Assembly: GCF_018882385.1 (NCBI RefSeq)
Contig: NZ_JACVON010000001.1
Location: forward strand, 914,942 to 978,941
DNA length: 64,000 nucleotides
DNA from: Polynucleobacter sp. 30F-ANTBAC
GTDB lineage: Bacteria > Pseudomonadota > Gammaproteobacteria > Burkholderiales > Burkholderiaceae
Direction: 5' to 3'
Shown: in pieces, positions 26,590 to 36,240 of the stretch
How positions within the stretch are numbered: the stretch's first letter is position 1
Layout of the letters: each line of letters starts with the position of its first letter
Made by a program: the position numbers and the translations under genes
The notes under the pieces: generated by a model
Told to the model about the DNA's origin: nothing
Database searches by the model: none
The model's input: the letters and a program-made list of their open reading frames with translations, nothing else

Positions 26590-28680
26590 TTAAGAAGTCA
26601 TACGGATGGTGTCTTGCAATGTCTGATCGAATGCACGCATACTTTGAGAGTTCGCAGAGTATGAACGTTGCAAGATCATCAATTTCACCAACTCATTTGA
26701 CAAATCAACGTTAGATTGTTCAACCGCATTTTGTTTCAATGCGCCAAATGAACCTTCACCAGGACGACCAACTGTTACACCGACGTCACCCTCGGTACCA
26801 GACATATAGCTTGGAGCAAACGAGTTACCACCTGTTGGCACTAATTGTTGTGAAGCATCAAAGTGAGTTAAAGCCACTTGACCAGCAAAAATCTTACGGC
26901 CGTTACCATAGATACCAACGATATTGCCACCGTCATCAATCGAAACGCTAGCCAACTCTGAGCGTGGCTCACCGTCTTGAACGCTAGCTGTTACCTGGAA
27001 TGAAGACGCCTGTAATTGAGTATTTGACAAATCTAAGTCATAGATCAATGGGATAGTTGTGCTCTGCTGAGAACCGTTGCTCACTTTAGTCGTTAAAGTA
27101 ACTTTAGTGCTAAACAATGGCTTACCAGTACCAAAATCAGTGACCAATGAGTCAATATTGCGACCAGCAACTAAGCCAATACGAGCAACTGCACCATAAC
27201 CACCGGCACCAGGAACATCTTCCGTAATTTCTCTATTGCCATACGTGTTTGTTGGATCTGTATGGTTATAAAACTTGCCATCAATCGATGCATACACTTC
27301 AACGTTTGACTGAACAGCATTCAAAATTGTGTTGGAAGCTTGCTTATTCGTTGTTCCTTGAACCACTAAATTAGTAGCATCTGGGGCAATCAAAGTCATA
27401 TCTAATGACTGCTTGAATACCAATGAAGTCGATGCAAGAGCTGCTCCAGATTTCACAGAGCTTGGTAAAGGACCATCCAAAGTAACGGTGCCAGTACCAA
27501 TTGCAGCGATATTCACGCCACTATCAATTCCATTTACAAACAATCTTTGTCCAACTGACAAACCAGCGGTTGGTGTGTTAATGATTGACCAAGCCTTACC
27601 ATCCGTTGTTGCACTTAATGTCGTGTCAGTTGCAGTTGCAGCAACGTCTGCTTTGTAAAATGTAAATGAGGCATTAGATGGAATATCAATTGTTGGCGTA
27701 CCAGCAACAGTAATAGTTGAAACTGATGATCCAGAAGTAACTGCTGTTGCAACTGTTAAGCCAGTATCAACACCATTCATATAAACTTTATCGCCTACAG
27801 CCAACGCAGCACCAGCAACTGTTGTACCACTCAAATTAATCGTTGCATTACCAGTTCCAACTGCAGTCTTACCAGTTGCAGAGCCCAATAATGTCGTAAT
27901 TGGCGCTGTTTGAACTGTCATTACAGATGTCTTAGGAATTGTTACTGACGTTGTTGACAATGTATTTGGTGAAGATGCTTCACCTGGTGAATAGGTATAA
28001 CCACCAGCACCAGAAGTAATCTGCAACTGACTGTCAGTTACACGACGGTAGTAGGTCTCTAAAGTATGAGATGTACCATTTGAGTCATAAATAATTTGAG
28101 TTGTTTTGCTGTTAAATGTATTTTGCGCTGGATCGAATGCCACACCGCTACCTTTAACAAACGCATTTTCTCTAGAATCCAAAACAACATCAATTCTTGA
28201 AGTATCTGTTTGCTCACCATTAGCATAGTCATCAGGCATCTTTAATGTACCCAATGTGTCAGTAACAGATGAACCGTCAGCACTTGGCTGGTAACCAGTC
28301 AAGTACATGCCATTTTCATTGACGATAAAACCATCTTTTGCAACAGCAAATTGGCCGTTACGTGTGTAGTTCAAAGATTTAGGATCGTTCTTGTCAGAAA
28401 GAATACGGAACCAGCCATCACCACCGATAGCCATATCCAAAGGATTTTGAGAATTATTGATCGTGCCGTATGTTAGAGCGCGACGAACGGATAGTCGCTG
28501 AGCACCTAAACCAACACGATTAGGATCTGATGGGTTAACAGCCTGAAAATATTGATCAGCAAATACATACTCGCCGGCCTTATAACCAACAGTGTTTGCG
28601 TTAGCAATATTGTTACTTGTCGTATCAATTGCTAATGATGTGTTTTGCAAACCTGATAACGCTATTGTGTAGTTACTCAT
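26590..28680 (-). CDS. flgE: Flagellar hook protein FlgE, enlarged
   Basis: Builds the hook. The N-terminal rod motif (LAIDTTSNNIANANTVGYK) and the C-terminal helix (SNVDLSNELVKLMILQRSYS) are intact. At 696 residues it is much larger than the ~400-residue enterobacterial protein. Residues about 240-430 hold an added Thr/Val/Gly-rich surface region with two related repeats (see 27403-27849). The terminal core parts are normal, so it should still polymerise. Confidence 0.95.
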   Translation of the reverse strand: MSNYTIALSGLQNTSLAIDTTSNNIANANTVGYKAGEYVFADQYFQAVNPSDPNRVGLGAQRLSVRRALTYGTINNSQNPLDMAIGGDGWFRILSDKNDPKSLNYTRNGQFAVAKDGFIVNENGMYLTGYQPSADGSSVTDTLGTLKMPDDYANGEQTDTSRIDVVLDSRENAFVKGSGVAFDPAQNTFNSKTTQIIYDSNGTSHTLETYYRRVTDSQLQITSGAGGYTYSPGEASSPNTLSTTSVTIPKTSVMTVQTAPITTLLGSATGKTAVGTGNATINLSGTTVAGAALAVGDKVYMNGVDTGLTVATAVTSGSSVSTITVAGTPTIDIPSNASFTFYKADVAATATDTTLSATTDGKAWSIINTPTAGLSVGQRLFVNGIDSGVNIAAIGTGTVTLDGPLPSSVKSGAALASTSLVFKQSLDMTLIAPDATNLVVQGTTNKQASNTILNAVQSNVEVYASIDGKFYNHTDPTNTYGNREITEDVPGAGGYGAVARIGLVAGRNIDSLVTDFGTGKPLFSTKVTLTTKVSNGSQQSTTIPLIYDLDLSNTQLQASSFQVTASVQDGEPRSELASVSIDDGGNIVGIYGNGRKIFAGQVALTHFDASQQLVPTGGNSFAPSYMSGTEGDVGVTVGRPGEGSFGALKQNAVEQSNVDLSNELVKLMILQRSYSANSQSMRAFDQTLQDTIRMTS
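27403..27849 (-). repeat. Two related ~65-residue repeats inside FlgE
   Basis: FlgE residues 278-346 and 362-426 share the pattern VGDKVYMNGVDTGLTVATA / VGQRLFVNGIDSGVNIAAI followed by a TITV / TVTL strand and a final SFTFYKA / SLVFKQS strand. They look like tandem copies of one small beta domain displayed on the hook surface. The copies have diverged at DNA level. Confidence 0.6.
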
Positions 28681-28721
28681 TTTTCAAACTCCTTTTGACA
28701 ATTTTTTATCTATTAGATTAA

Positions 28722-29402
28722 TTAAGCGACCCACTGAGCAATTTCAGATGGAGTCAATGTTCTTCCGTCAGCCAAGTTAACTTCAATAGCTGTGCCGTTT
28801 TTACCGATCGTTGCAACACGTGAACTAACATAAGCCGTTGGCTTCTCTTCTTTACCGTCAGTAGTTGTAGATGCAATTAATAACTTATACATACCCGCTG
28901 CAACTGGATTGCCAGCAGCATCTGAGCCATCCCAAGAGAAATTAACAACGCCTTCATTAGCGGCGCCCAAATCAACCTCAAGAATTTTTTGACCTAATTC
29001 ATTCGTAATCGTTGCGGATACGTTTGACGCATCGCTTGCAAGTTTTGCAGCCAAATTAACCGGGGTTGAACCGTCATAATTAATATTTGAACTTGGTGCC
29101 ATTGCGTATTTGCCAACCGTTGTAGACATGTTGATAAAGTCGCTTGATTGAATCTGGCTTAACAAAGAACCCATGGATGTATTCATCTTATTGATGCCAT
29201 CAACCATATTCAACTGCGCTAACTGCGTTGTCATGCTAGCTGTATCAGTTGGGTTCATAGGATCTTGATTCTGCAACTGAACTGTCAACATCTTCAAAAA
29301 GTTTTGCGTTAAATCTTTTGTAGATGTGACATCCTGTGCAGCTTTAGCAGTTGCAGCAGGATCGTATTGTTTGATTGCAGAAATATTAGAAGTAATAGCC
29401 AC
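28722..29402 (-). CDS. flgD: Hook cap protein FlgD
   Basis: Scaffolding cap for hook assembly, 226 residues. The N-terminal conserved part reads LTQNFLKMLTVQLQNQDPMN and the C-terminal FlgD Ig-like part has the WDGSDAAGNPVAAGMYKL loop. Between flgC (14 bp) and flgE (41 bp). Confidence 0.95.
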   Translation of the reverse strand: MAITSNISAIKQYDPAATAKAAQDVTSTKDLTQNFLKMLTVQLQNQDPMNPTDTASMTTQLAQLNMVDGINKMNTSMGSLLSQIQSSDFINMSTTVGKYAMAPSSNINYDGSTPVNLAAKLASDASNVSATITNELGQKILEVDLGAANEGVVNFSWDGSDAAGNPVAAGMYKLLIASTTTDGKEEKPTAYVSSRVATIGKNGTAIEVNLADGRTLTPSEIAQWVA

Positions 29403-29416
29403 TGAGGTTTCCTTTA

Positions 29417-29821
29417 TTAACGACCTAAATCAAGCGTTTTCAACATGAGCTGACGAGTGGTATTCATCATCTCGATATTCATCTGGTAAGAACGTGAAGC
29501 AGAAATCATGTTGACCATTTCTTCAACAGGATTCACATTCGGCATTTGTACGTAACCATTGGCATTAGCCATTGGGTGGCCAGGCTTGTACTCTTGGCGC
29601 AATGGAGCATCGCTCTCCACAATATTTGAGACCTCAACACCAACACCTTGAGCATTAGGAACTTCTGTTGAGCGGAACAACACATGACGAGCACGATAAG
29701 TACGCCCATCTGGCCCCGCTACGCTTTCGGCATTAGCCACGTTCGATGATGTCACGTTTAAACGCATAGCCTGAGCCACCAAACCAGTTGAACCAATATT
29801 AAATGTGCTCATTAAGCTCAT
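29417..29821 (-). CDS. flgC: Proximal rod protein FlgC
   Basis: Rod subunit of 134 residues with the N-terminal motif (AMRLNVTSSNVANAES) and C-terminal helix (PNVNPVEEMVNMISASRSYQ). Overlaps flgB by 4 bp (ATGA). Confidence 0.96.
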   Translation of the reverse strand: MSLMSTFNIGSTGLVAQAMRLNVTSSNVANAESVAGPDGRTYRARHVLFRSTEVPNAQGVGVEVSNIVESDAPLRQEYKPGHPMANANGYVQMPNVNPVEEMVNMISASRSYQMNIEMMNTTRQLMLKTLDLGR

Positions 29822-30231
29822 GATGGCTGCCCTGAAATAGCTGACAAGCGTGAACGAATGGAAGAACTTAAGAAATTCAAAGTTGCTTCAGTCATAAATG
29901 AATTTTTAGCAAATTCAGTTCTTTCAACATCCGGATCAACTGTATTACCGTCAAGAGCAGGCTGAACTGCTTGACGAAATTGAACTGCCGTATCAAAAGA
30001 ATGGCTTGCTTGAAGGTGCTTGTTGCTTGTAACAGAGAGTGCTAAGCCAGACTTCATGGAAGTTGCTGACATTTGTTGACGCAACACATCACCAAAGGCA
30101 ATATCTTTTGCCTTATATCCTGGTGTGTCGGCATTCACAAGATTTGAAGCAATCAACTCTTGGCGATAGCTGCGTAGTTTTAACGCTGCCTCTCCAAAAG
30201 CTATTGAGTCATATTGTGGAACGATCGTCAT
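29818..30231 (-). CDS. flgB: Proximal rod protein FlgB
   Basis: Rod subunit of 137 residues and first gene of the flgBCDEFGHIJKL-motAB cluster. The motif RQELIASNLVNADTPGYKAK is the family N-terminus. A clear sigma-54 promoter lies 55-69 bp upstream, making this whole cluster a FleSR/RpoN target by inference. Confidence 0.96.
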   Translation of the reverse strand: MTIVPQYDSIAFGEAALKLRSYRQELIASNLVNADTPGYKAKDIAFGDVLRQQMSATSMKSGLALSVTSNKHLQASHSFDTAVQFRQAVQPALDGNTVDPDVERTEFAKNSFMTEATLNFLSSSIRSRLSAISGQPS

Positions 30232-30285
30232 TTGCTAAACCCTGTTTTTACTAGAACCCATTGTCCTAGTCACGGTTTAATAAGA

Positions 30286-30300
30286 GCAAATGTCATGCCA
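30286..30300 (-). promoter_or_regulatory. Sigma-54 (-24/-12) promoter of the flgB operon
   Basis: On the minus strand TGGCATG-N4-TTGC matches the RpoN consensus with invariant GG and GC at correct spacing, 55 bp before the flgB ATG. The same heptamer TGGCATG is used in the fliD promoter at 48181-48195. Confidence 0.85.
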
Positions 30301-30418
30301 GATTGGATTGATCATTAAATATTCAATATATTCAATGACTTATAACTAATTTCCCATGAGGAAAGGATTAGTTTTGAGGTGTATTAGAGTCGGGGCGGCA
30401 ATTTTTGCAGTAAAGATT

Positions 30419-30437
30419 TTTATTTCTCGGAAATAAA
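30419..30437. terminator. AT-rich stem-loop after fliR
   Basis: TTTATTTC-TCG-GAAATAAA, a perfect 8-bp stem with a 3-base loop, located downstream of the fliR stop and followed on the minus strand by a short A/T run. It could end the fliF...fliR transcript, but the stem is almost all A/T, so it may be weak. Confidence 0.3.
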
Positions 30438-30469
30438 TGCCTACAAAGTTAACCGAATGACCGCCTCCA

Positions 30470-31252
30470 TTAATTAACGACGGGGTTCAGGCCTTTTCTA
30501 ACAAAATCAACTGGGGTCTCTAGAATTCTAGAAACCAGGCCTGGCATATCAGGTAATAAGATAATCAATAAGACAAATGCAATCGGTACGCTAACCGCAA
30601 ATCCAACTGAGAATAAATTTAACTGTGGGCTAGTTCTACCCAAAATAGCTTGTGTCATATTAAATATCAGATAAACAATAATCGTTGGCATACTCAAGAT
30701 CATCCCAAACTGAAATGCTTTGACGATGATGGAGATAATGCCCTTCATATCCCAAGCACTGGGCCATGTTCCAAAAGGAATCGCCTTAAAGCTATCTAAA
30801 AGAATTTCTATTAAAACCAAATGAATATTTAAGGCAAATGCCAAAGCAATGGCCGTTAATAGCAAGAACTCGCCCAATAAACCGGGTGATAGCGTGGGAT
30901 CTCTGCCAAAAGTTGCTGCAAAACTAAAACCTGCCAACATGGATAGGGTTTCAGCTAAAACATCAAAAGCCATTAATCCTAAACGAATCACATAACCAGC
31001 AATCGCACCAATGGCTAACTCCATGGCAGCTGCAACAAAAGTGGTTGGGGTACCCATCAGAATAGTGGGGTCTGGCTGAATCATGGGGGCCACAGCCAAA
31101 CCAATCACTAATGCTGTCAGAACCCTTAACCTCATTGGCAGAGCTCGAAACGCAAACATCGGTGCTGTTAAAAATAACCCGAATACTCTAAATGACACCA
31201 ACATGATGATGGCGACAATCTGGGGTATTAAATCGCCATTAAATGTCAACAT
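30470..31252 (-). CDS. fliR: Flagellar export gate protein FliR
   Basis: Core export gate subunit, 260 residues with about six hydrophobic segments. Family stretches include FRVFGLFLTAPMFAFRALP and the GLMAFDVLAETLSMLAGFSFA region. Last gene of the fliF-to-fliR operon, 1 bp after fliQ. Confidence 0.96.
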   Translation of the reverse strand: MLTFNGDLIPQIVAIIMLVSFRVFGLFLTAPMFAFRALPMRLRVLTALVIGLAVAPMIQPDPTILMGTPTTFVAAAMELAIGAIAGYVIRLGLMAFDVLAETLSMLAGFSFAATFGRDPTLSPGLLGEFLLLTAIALAFALNIHLVLIEILLDSFKAIPFGTWPSAWDMKGIISIIVKAFQFGMILSMPTIIVYLIFNMTQAILGRTSPQLNLFSVGFAVSVPIAFVLLIILLPDMPGLVSRILETPVDFVRKGLNPVVN

Positions 31253-31253
31253 G

Positions 31254-31523
31254 CTAAATAATCATCGATGGAATACGCATAATAATTTCGCGCACATAAT
31301 CAATAAAAATAGCCAAACTAACAGGCCAAGCCAAAAGCAGCACAATTGCAACGACAAATAACTTTGGCACAAAAGTAACTGAGCTCTCGTTAACTGAAGT
31401 TGCCGCTTGCAAGATTCCTAAAATAAGACCCACAATCAATAGAGCCAAAAGAGTTGGCCCAGCCAACACAAAGGTCATTCGCATGGCTTGGAATGCTAAT
31501 TCAATAACTGTACCGGTATCCAT
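31254..31523 (-). CDS. fliQ: Flagellar export gate protein FliQ
   Basis: Small export gate subunit of 89 residues with two membrane helices (about 15-38 and 52-75). The sequence GLILGILQAATSVNESSVTF is diagnostic. Its start codon touches the stop of fliP. Confidence 0.97.
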   Translation of the reverse strand: MDTGTVIELAFQAMRMTFVLAGPTLLALLIVGLILGILQAATSVNESSVTFVPKLFVVAIVLLLAWPVSLAIFIDYVREIIMRIPSMII

Positions 31524-32278
31524 TAGAAGACCTTATAGCTTTCTACAAGAGAGGCTGCCAACAATGCCCAGCCATCAGCCAAAGCAAAGATAACTAGCTT
31601 CAATGGCAATGAAAACATCATGGGTGAAATCATCACCATACCTAGAGACGTCAAAATGCTCGCCACCGCAAAGTCAATAGCAATAAAGGGGAGATAAATC
31701 ATGAAGCCAATTAAAAATCCCGTTTTAATCTCTGAAATAGCAAATGCTGGAATCAAGACAGTCATCGGCACATCTTCTTTTGAAGCAATTGGCTTGTTAT
31801 ACAGCTTGGCAAAAACATTTAAATCATCTTGCCTTGTTTGCTTCAACATAAAAGCCTTAATAGGCTTAGTACCCTCTTCCACGGCTTTATCAAAACTCAT
31901 TTTTCCTTGGGTATAAGGGAGATAAGCATCTTTATAAATCGGCTCAAAAACCGGATTCATAATAAATAGCGTTAAAAAGAAAGATAAACCGATCAACACC
32001 ATATTGGGCGGCATACTCTGCAGACCCAAAGCCTGACGAAGCAGCGAAAAAACAATCAGAATTCTTGTGAAGCTAGTCATTAGCATTAAGGCGGCAGGTA
32101 AAAAGCTAAGCGCTGTTAAAGCAATAACCGTTTGAACTGGGATAGAGTAAACCGTCCCGCCCTTACCGCCAGAGGTTGTCACCATCGGAAGGGCCTGGGC
32201 AAGAACTACACCAGAACCAAGCGCCAAAAAGCCAATCAAACTCCAACGAAACCATTTCTGAGAAATCAAATGCTTCAT
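31523..32278 (-). CDS. fliP: Flagellar export gate protein FliP
   Basis: Export gate subunit with an N-terminal cleavable signal (about residues 1-28) and four later membrane segments. The 251 residues include MMTSFTRILIVFSLLRQALG and the C-terminal MFSLPLKLVIFALADGW. Overlaps fliO by 4 bp. Confidence 0.97.
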   Translation of the reverse strand: MKHLISQKWFRWSLIGFLALGSGVVLAQALPMVTTSGGKGGTVYSIPVQTVIALTALSFLPAALMLMTSFTRILIVFSLLRQALGLQSMPPNMVLIGLSFFLTLFIMNPVFEPIYKDAYLPYTQGKMSFDKAVEEGTKPIKAFMLKQTRQDDLNVFAKLYNKPIASKEDVPMTVLIPAFAISEIKTGFLIGFMIYLPFIAIDFAVASILTSLGMVMISPMMFSLPLKLVIFALADGWALLAASLVESYKVF

Positions 32279-32742
32279 GATTTGATTCCTTTGCGAAGCA
32301 AGTCAGATAATTTTTTTGCAAAATCAGGGACATGCTTATTTGTCTTAGGTAAGGTTGCTACCTCAGCCGCATCTAATTCAGTAATAACGCTAATTTGAGT
32401 TGGCGTATGACTTAAAACAAAAACTCTGCCAACTATTTGAGCAATAACAATACGCTCACGTGGGCCAATCGTTTGAGAACTCAGCACTTTAATAGTGGAA
32501 TTAGGTACGTCAATTTGTAGATTGCGCTTAACAAACCAGGCAATTAAAGAAACTAGGACAGCAGCTAAAACTAGAGTAACGAGGGTGAGCCATATGAAAC
32601 TACCCCCACCTGCACTTTGATAGGTCTGAGAGCTTGTGTAGCTAGTTTTGGCAGCATCTTGTGCCCAAACTGGAAAAGCAAAAAACAAACTACAGGCTAT
32701 ACCTGTAGTTTGACTTATTGGACTACCGAAAAATCGGCCCAT
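32275..32742 (-). CDS. fliO: Flagellar export gate accessory protein FliO
   Basis: Supports assembly of the FliP ring. The 155 residues have an N-terminal hydrophobic signal, one membrane helix (about 50-70) and a cytoplasmic FliO domain (TIKVLSSQTIGPRERIVIAQ). Position between fliN and fliP is the standard one. The N-terminus is poorly conserved, so the start is less certain than the rest. Confidence 0.88.
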   Translation of the reverse strand: MGRFFGSPISQTTGIACSLFFAFPVWAQDAAKTSYTSSQTYQSAGGGSFIWLTLVTLVLAAVLVSLIAWFVKRNLQIDVPNSTIKVLSSQTIGPRERIVIAQIVGRVFVLSHTPTQISVITELDAAEVATLPKTNKHVPDFAKKLSDLLRKGIKS

Positions 32743-32751
32743 CGAAACACC

Positions 32752-33138
32752 TCAGCGATTAATTTTTCTTAAACGCTCTGCCGGGGTCACAATGTCTGTT
32801 AAACGAATACCATAACGGTCATTAACAATGACAACCTCGCCTTGAGCGACTAAGCAACCGTTAACAACCACTTCCAATGGCTCACCTGCCAAAATATCCA
32901 ACTCAATGACAGATCCATAAGTAAGTGCTAACAAGTTACGTATCTGCATTTTAGCTCTACCTAGCTCAACTGTAACCTGAACTGGCACATCCATCACTAA
33001 ATCAATGTCATTTCCACTCATTGCATTGGCTGATGACCCGTCTAAATTATCAAAATTAGCTCGTCTTACAGCCGCTTCATTACCTGTCAAGGCTGTAGCA
33101 ATATCATCACCACCAAGGGTATTTTTGTTATCCATCAT
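32752..33138 (-). CDS. fliN: Flagellar switch protein FliN
   Basis: C-ring component of 128 residues. The conserved SpoA domain occupies the C-terminal 80 residues (VQVTVELGRAKMQIRNLLAL ... GEVVIVNDRYGIRLTDIV). It is 2 bp after fliM. Confidence 0.97.
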   Translation of the reverse strand: MMDNKNTLGGDDIATALTGNEAAVRRANFDNLDGSSANAMSGNDIDLVMDVPVQVTVELGRAKMQIRNLLALTYGSVIELDILAGEPLEVVVNGCLVAQGEVVIVNDRYGIRLTDIVTPAERLRKINR

Positions 33139-33140
33139 GT

Positions 33141-34184
33141 TTATTCACCTTTATTTTTAGAGGGGGCAATCGACTCAACTTCCTTGGCCAAAGCTGCCAT
33201 TCGGTCATCAAATTGCTCATATAGCTCACCACGCTCAGTACTGCGCATCAGACTTGGCCCCAAACGTGCATTATCGAGAGGGCTTTTTAAAAATTCTTCA
33301 GGGTGCTGGATCGACTCGAGTTTGACAGCATATCGACCATTTTTAACACCATATTTACCTCGAATCATAGGTAATCCATCGACAAACATGGTCACAGGGT
33401 CCTGAATCTCAATGGGTATGATTTCCCCGACAGACATACTTAATATATCGCCGATAGTCATTTCTTTTCTTGCTAAAACGGCTACAGCAGTTACCAAAGC
33501 ACCTTGTACCTGGCTTTCTAAAGCAGTGGTCCAAAGCAAATCATTTTCACGCTTAACTTTGACATCATTGCTACAGATTTTCTCTTTGAACGGCTCGAAA
33601 ACCCAATATGGAATACAGAAATCTATCTGCCCTTCAACGCCATGAATTTCAATCTTGAACTTACAATGCAAGACCATTTCATCCAGAGCCGTGACTCTGA
33701 CAGCATTAAAGCTTGTTTCATGACGTACAAAATCAAATTTAATCTCTGCAACTGGCTTCCAGGCCTTTTCGTACTCTCGCATCAAAAGATCAAGAATACG
33801 TCGAATAATTCTCAACTCAGTGACTGAAAATCTCTTTTGCTCAAACTTAAGAGGGATATGACCATTGCCACCGAAAATATTATCAATTGCCAAATGAAGA
33901 ATCTTTGGATCAATAACCCAGCATCCAACACCTCTTAATGCCCGAATATTAACGATATTAATATTTGATCGCTCAGGCATTTCATTTAAGAAGTCCTGAT
34001 AACTTTTCAAAGCTGGGGCAAGTGAATTAACTTCAATTGAAGTACCCACCATATTTGTAAAAACTGAACGCAAACTTCTGGCAAAAGTATCATTCACAAT
34101 CTCTAATGCAGGCATTCTCCTGCGGACCATGACATTCCACTTATCAAATACAGACGTCTGTTTATCTACACTTCTTGAATTCAT
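33141..34184 (-). CDS. fliM: Flagellar switch protein FliM
   Basis: C-ring protein that normally binds CheY-P. The 347 residues have the FliM middle domain (from about residue 40, NSLAPALKSYQDFLNEMP) and a C-terminal SpoA domain (about 245-315). The typical CheY-binding N-terminal peptide (LSQDEIDALL) is not seen at the start, which fits the lack of cheY in the window, although cheY could lie elsewhere. Confidence 0.93.
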   Translation of the reverse strand: MNSRSVDKQTSVFDKWNVMVRRRMPALEIVNDTFARSLRSVFTNMVGTSIEVNSLAPALKSYQDFLNEMPERSNINIVNIRALRGVGCWVIDPKILHLAIDNIFGGNGHIPLKFEQKRFSVTELRIIRRILDLLMREYEKAWKPVAEIKFDFVRHETSFNAVRVTALDEMVLHCKFKIEIHGVEGQIDFCIPYWVFEPFKEKICSNDVKVKRENDLLWTTALESQVQGALVTAVAVLARKEMTIGDILSMSVGEIIPIEIQDPVTMFVDGLPMIRGKYGVKNGRYAVKLESIQHPEEFLKSPLDNARLGPSLMRSTERGELYEQFDDRMAALAKEVESIAPSKNKGE

Positions 34185-34196
34185 AATTTTTTACTA

Positions 34197-36212
34197 TTAA
34201 GCGTAGAGGTGAACTCTGCCATCCGAGTTAATTTGGTTAGGGACAATGACGCCTGCCTCATTACGAGAACCTGAATCATTGCTTGAATTTTTATGGTTAC
34301 TAAAGCCATCTGAAGAAGAAGCGAATCTAAATTGCCCCTCTGAATCTGACTTCTGACGCATATTAAGACTCAACTGCAAGCCCATATCTGCTAATTGCTG
34401 GCGCAATTCAGCGCTACCTTGCTCTAGTCGAGCTCTTGTTGAATCGCTCGCCCCATCAACAACCAAAATAGCTTTACCCTGATTATCTAAACGTAAATCA
34501 AGCTGTAAAGTACCTTGATCTGGAGGAGTTACCTCCATGATGACGCGACCACCGCCCTCTTTTAAAACTCTCATAACCTCAATATTTAAAGGTCCTGTAG
34601 CTAATGAAACATTATGAGGCTCTAATTTCACTGGAGCTGACTGAGATAATTTCAATTCTTGATCAGCATTAACTAAAAAAGTGCTTCTATGAATGTCAGA
34701 CATCGGGATGCCGCTGCTAACAGTATCAACCTTGATCATGTCTTTCATATCAGTCGCTGCAAATGCATCAACTTGAACACCAGAATCAACTTTAGCTAAT
34801 TTGGCATTTTCAGAACGGATCTCTAAAATTTCTTCTGATTGAGCTAAGCTGTCACGACTCACTTGAATTTGCTCACCATCCACCACAAATTCAGATTGAG
34901 TGGCAACTTGTTCCACTTTGATGCTCGTGTCGAGAGTTGCGCCCTCATCTGCCATGTTGACGACTAAATTTTGATTTGCAATTACCTGGGCTGAAGTTTT
35001 ATTTGTATCAACATTAGCCACTTTACTATCGCCTGCAACATCTAAGCCATTGGCTTTAACTAAATCAATACTGTTATCCGCTTGATGAACAGAAACACTC
35101 GCTGGACCAGTTTCAGGCTGAGAACTCTCAACGATTAAATTAGCAACTGTTGGCGCTTGAGTGTCACTTGAGACAGATGGATCCGTGGCAGTTGCTGATG
35201 AAATTTGGTTGCTAACAACAGATGCACTATTGGTTGGTGCGCCAGCTGCAACAAAATCAGCCGCTGTTTTTTTATCAACTGTCAACGTGGTATCAGCTTG
35301 TTCGAGCATGGTTGAGGACGCTACTTGAGAAGCTTGATTGAGATCAAGTAATTTTCCTGAATTGACAGCGTTCACCGCCTGAGGTGTTGATGAGTCACTT
35401 ACTTCAACTGAACTACCGGTGTTATTTGAATTGGCAACAAGCTGATTAACTGATTGGTTACTAACGCTGACGACCTGAGATAAGTTATCTGCCAATACAG
35501 TCTCTTGAGAAACCGCATCCACTTTAGTTTCAGCGACATTCACTGCTTTAGCAGCAGATGGTAATGTGCTTAAATCAATTTTATTCGCTGCATCCGTTAC
35601 AACTTCCTCTACCGTCACTTCATTGCCAACAACATTTGGCGCAAGAATTTGGGGGGTGACTGCAGCAAGATCTTGTTTAGCATTTACCGCAAGATTTTGA
35701 TTTGCAAGAAGGGTCTGCGCATCTTGATCACTGGCCGATAGAGCCGCTGGTGTTGCAATAACTTGAGGCAATACCGGCAAATTGAGCATTGCATCAGAAT
35801 TAGCAGATACCTCGGAAACAAGCTCATTAGCCACCATTTCATTTGGCAAGGCGCTTTGTGCGTTGATCGCCATCAACTGAAGCTGCTCTGCAGTGAGTGC
35901 CTCTGGGGAAGAGCCTTCTAATGGCGTAACAACCTGGATAACAGCGGCAATATTTGCAGTATTGGTTAAGTTAACAGCGGCTGTTAGCGGCAAATTTTGC
36001 AAATCAACATTTTCAATTGTTTCCGGTTTTGAGTCTGATGAGTTGGCACCAGTAGAGGCATTTTGACTTTGGCCTTTTGCCGCCTCAAGCTCATCTGGAA
36101 AACTTGTAAATGATTGATCTATATTGGATTCTTGAGAATCCCCATTGATAGATTGATTAGAGTTGAAAGCCCTTACAGGCTGATTCATCTGGATCGAATT
36201 AAGGTTTGCCAT
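34197..36212 (-). CDS. fliK: Hook-length control protein FliK
   Basis: Exported molecular ruler that measures hook length and triggers the FlhB switch. The C-terminal Flg_hook domain (about residues 545-625) has the family run LKEGGGRVIMEVTPPDQGTL. The long N-terminal part is low-complexity, rich in Ala, Val, Ser, Asn and Thr. I chose the ATG at 36212 with AAGGGA seven bases upstream; an in-frame TTG at 36236 adds eight residues. At about 671 residues it is longer than most FliK proteins. It follows fliJ directly. Confidence 0.9.
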   Translation of the reverse strand: MANLNSIQMNQPVRAFNSNQSINGDSQESNIDQSFTSFPDELEAAKGQSQNASTGANSSDSKPETIENVDLQNLPLTAAVNLTNTANIAAVIQVVTPLEGSSPEALTAEQLQLMAINAQSALPNEMVANELVSEVSANSDAMLNLPVLPQVIATPAALSASDQDAQTLLANQNLAVNAKQDLAAVTPQILAPNVVGNEVTVEEVVTDAANKIDLSTLPSAAKAVNVAETKVDAVSQETVLADNLSQVVSVSNQSVNQLVANSNNTGSSVEVSDSSTPQAVNAVNSGKLLDLNQASQVASSTMLEQADTTLTVDKKTAADFVAAGAPTNSASVVSNQISSATATDPSVSSDTQAPTVANLIVESSQPETGPASVSVHQADNSIDLVKANGLDVAGDSKVANVDTNKTSAQVIANQNLVVNMADEGATLDTSIKVEQVATQSEFVVDGEQIQVSRDSLAQSEEILEIRSENAKLAKVDSGVQVDAFAATDMKDMIKVDTVSSGIPMSDIHRSTFLVNADQELKLSQSAPVKLEPHNVSLATGPLNIEVMRVLKEGGGRVIMEVTPPDQGTLQLDLRLDNQGKAILVVDGASDSTRARLEQGSAELRQQLADMGLQLSLNMRQKSDSEGQFRFASSSDGFSNHKNSSNDSGSRNEAGVIVPNQINSDGRVHLYA

Positions 36213-36240
36213 AGTCATTTCCCTTTTAGAGTACAACTAA

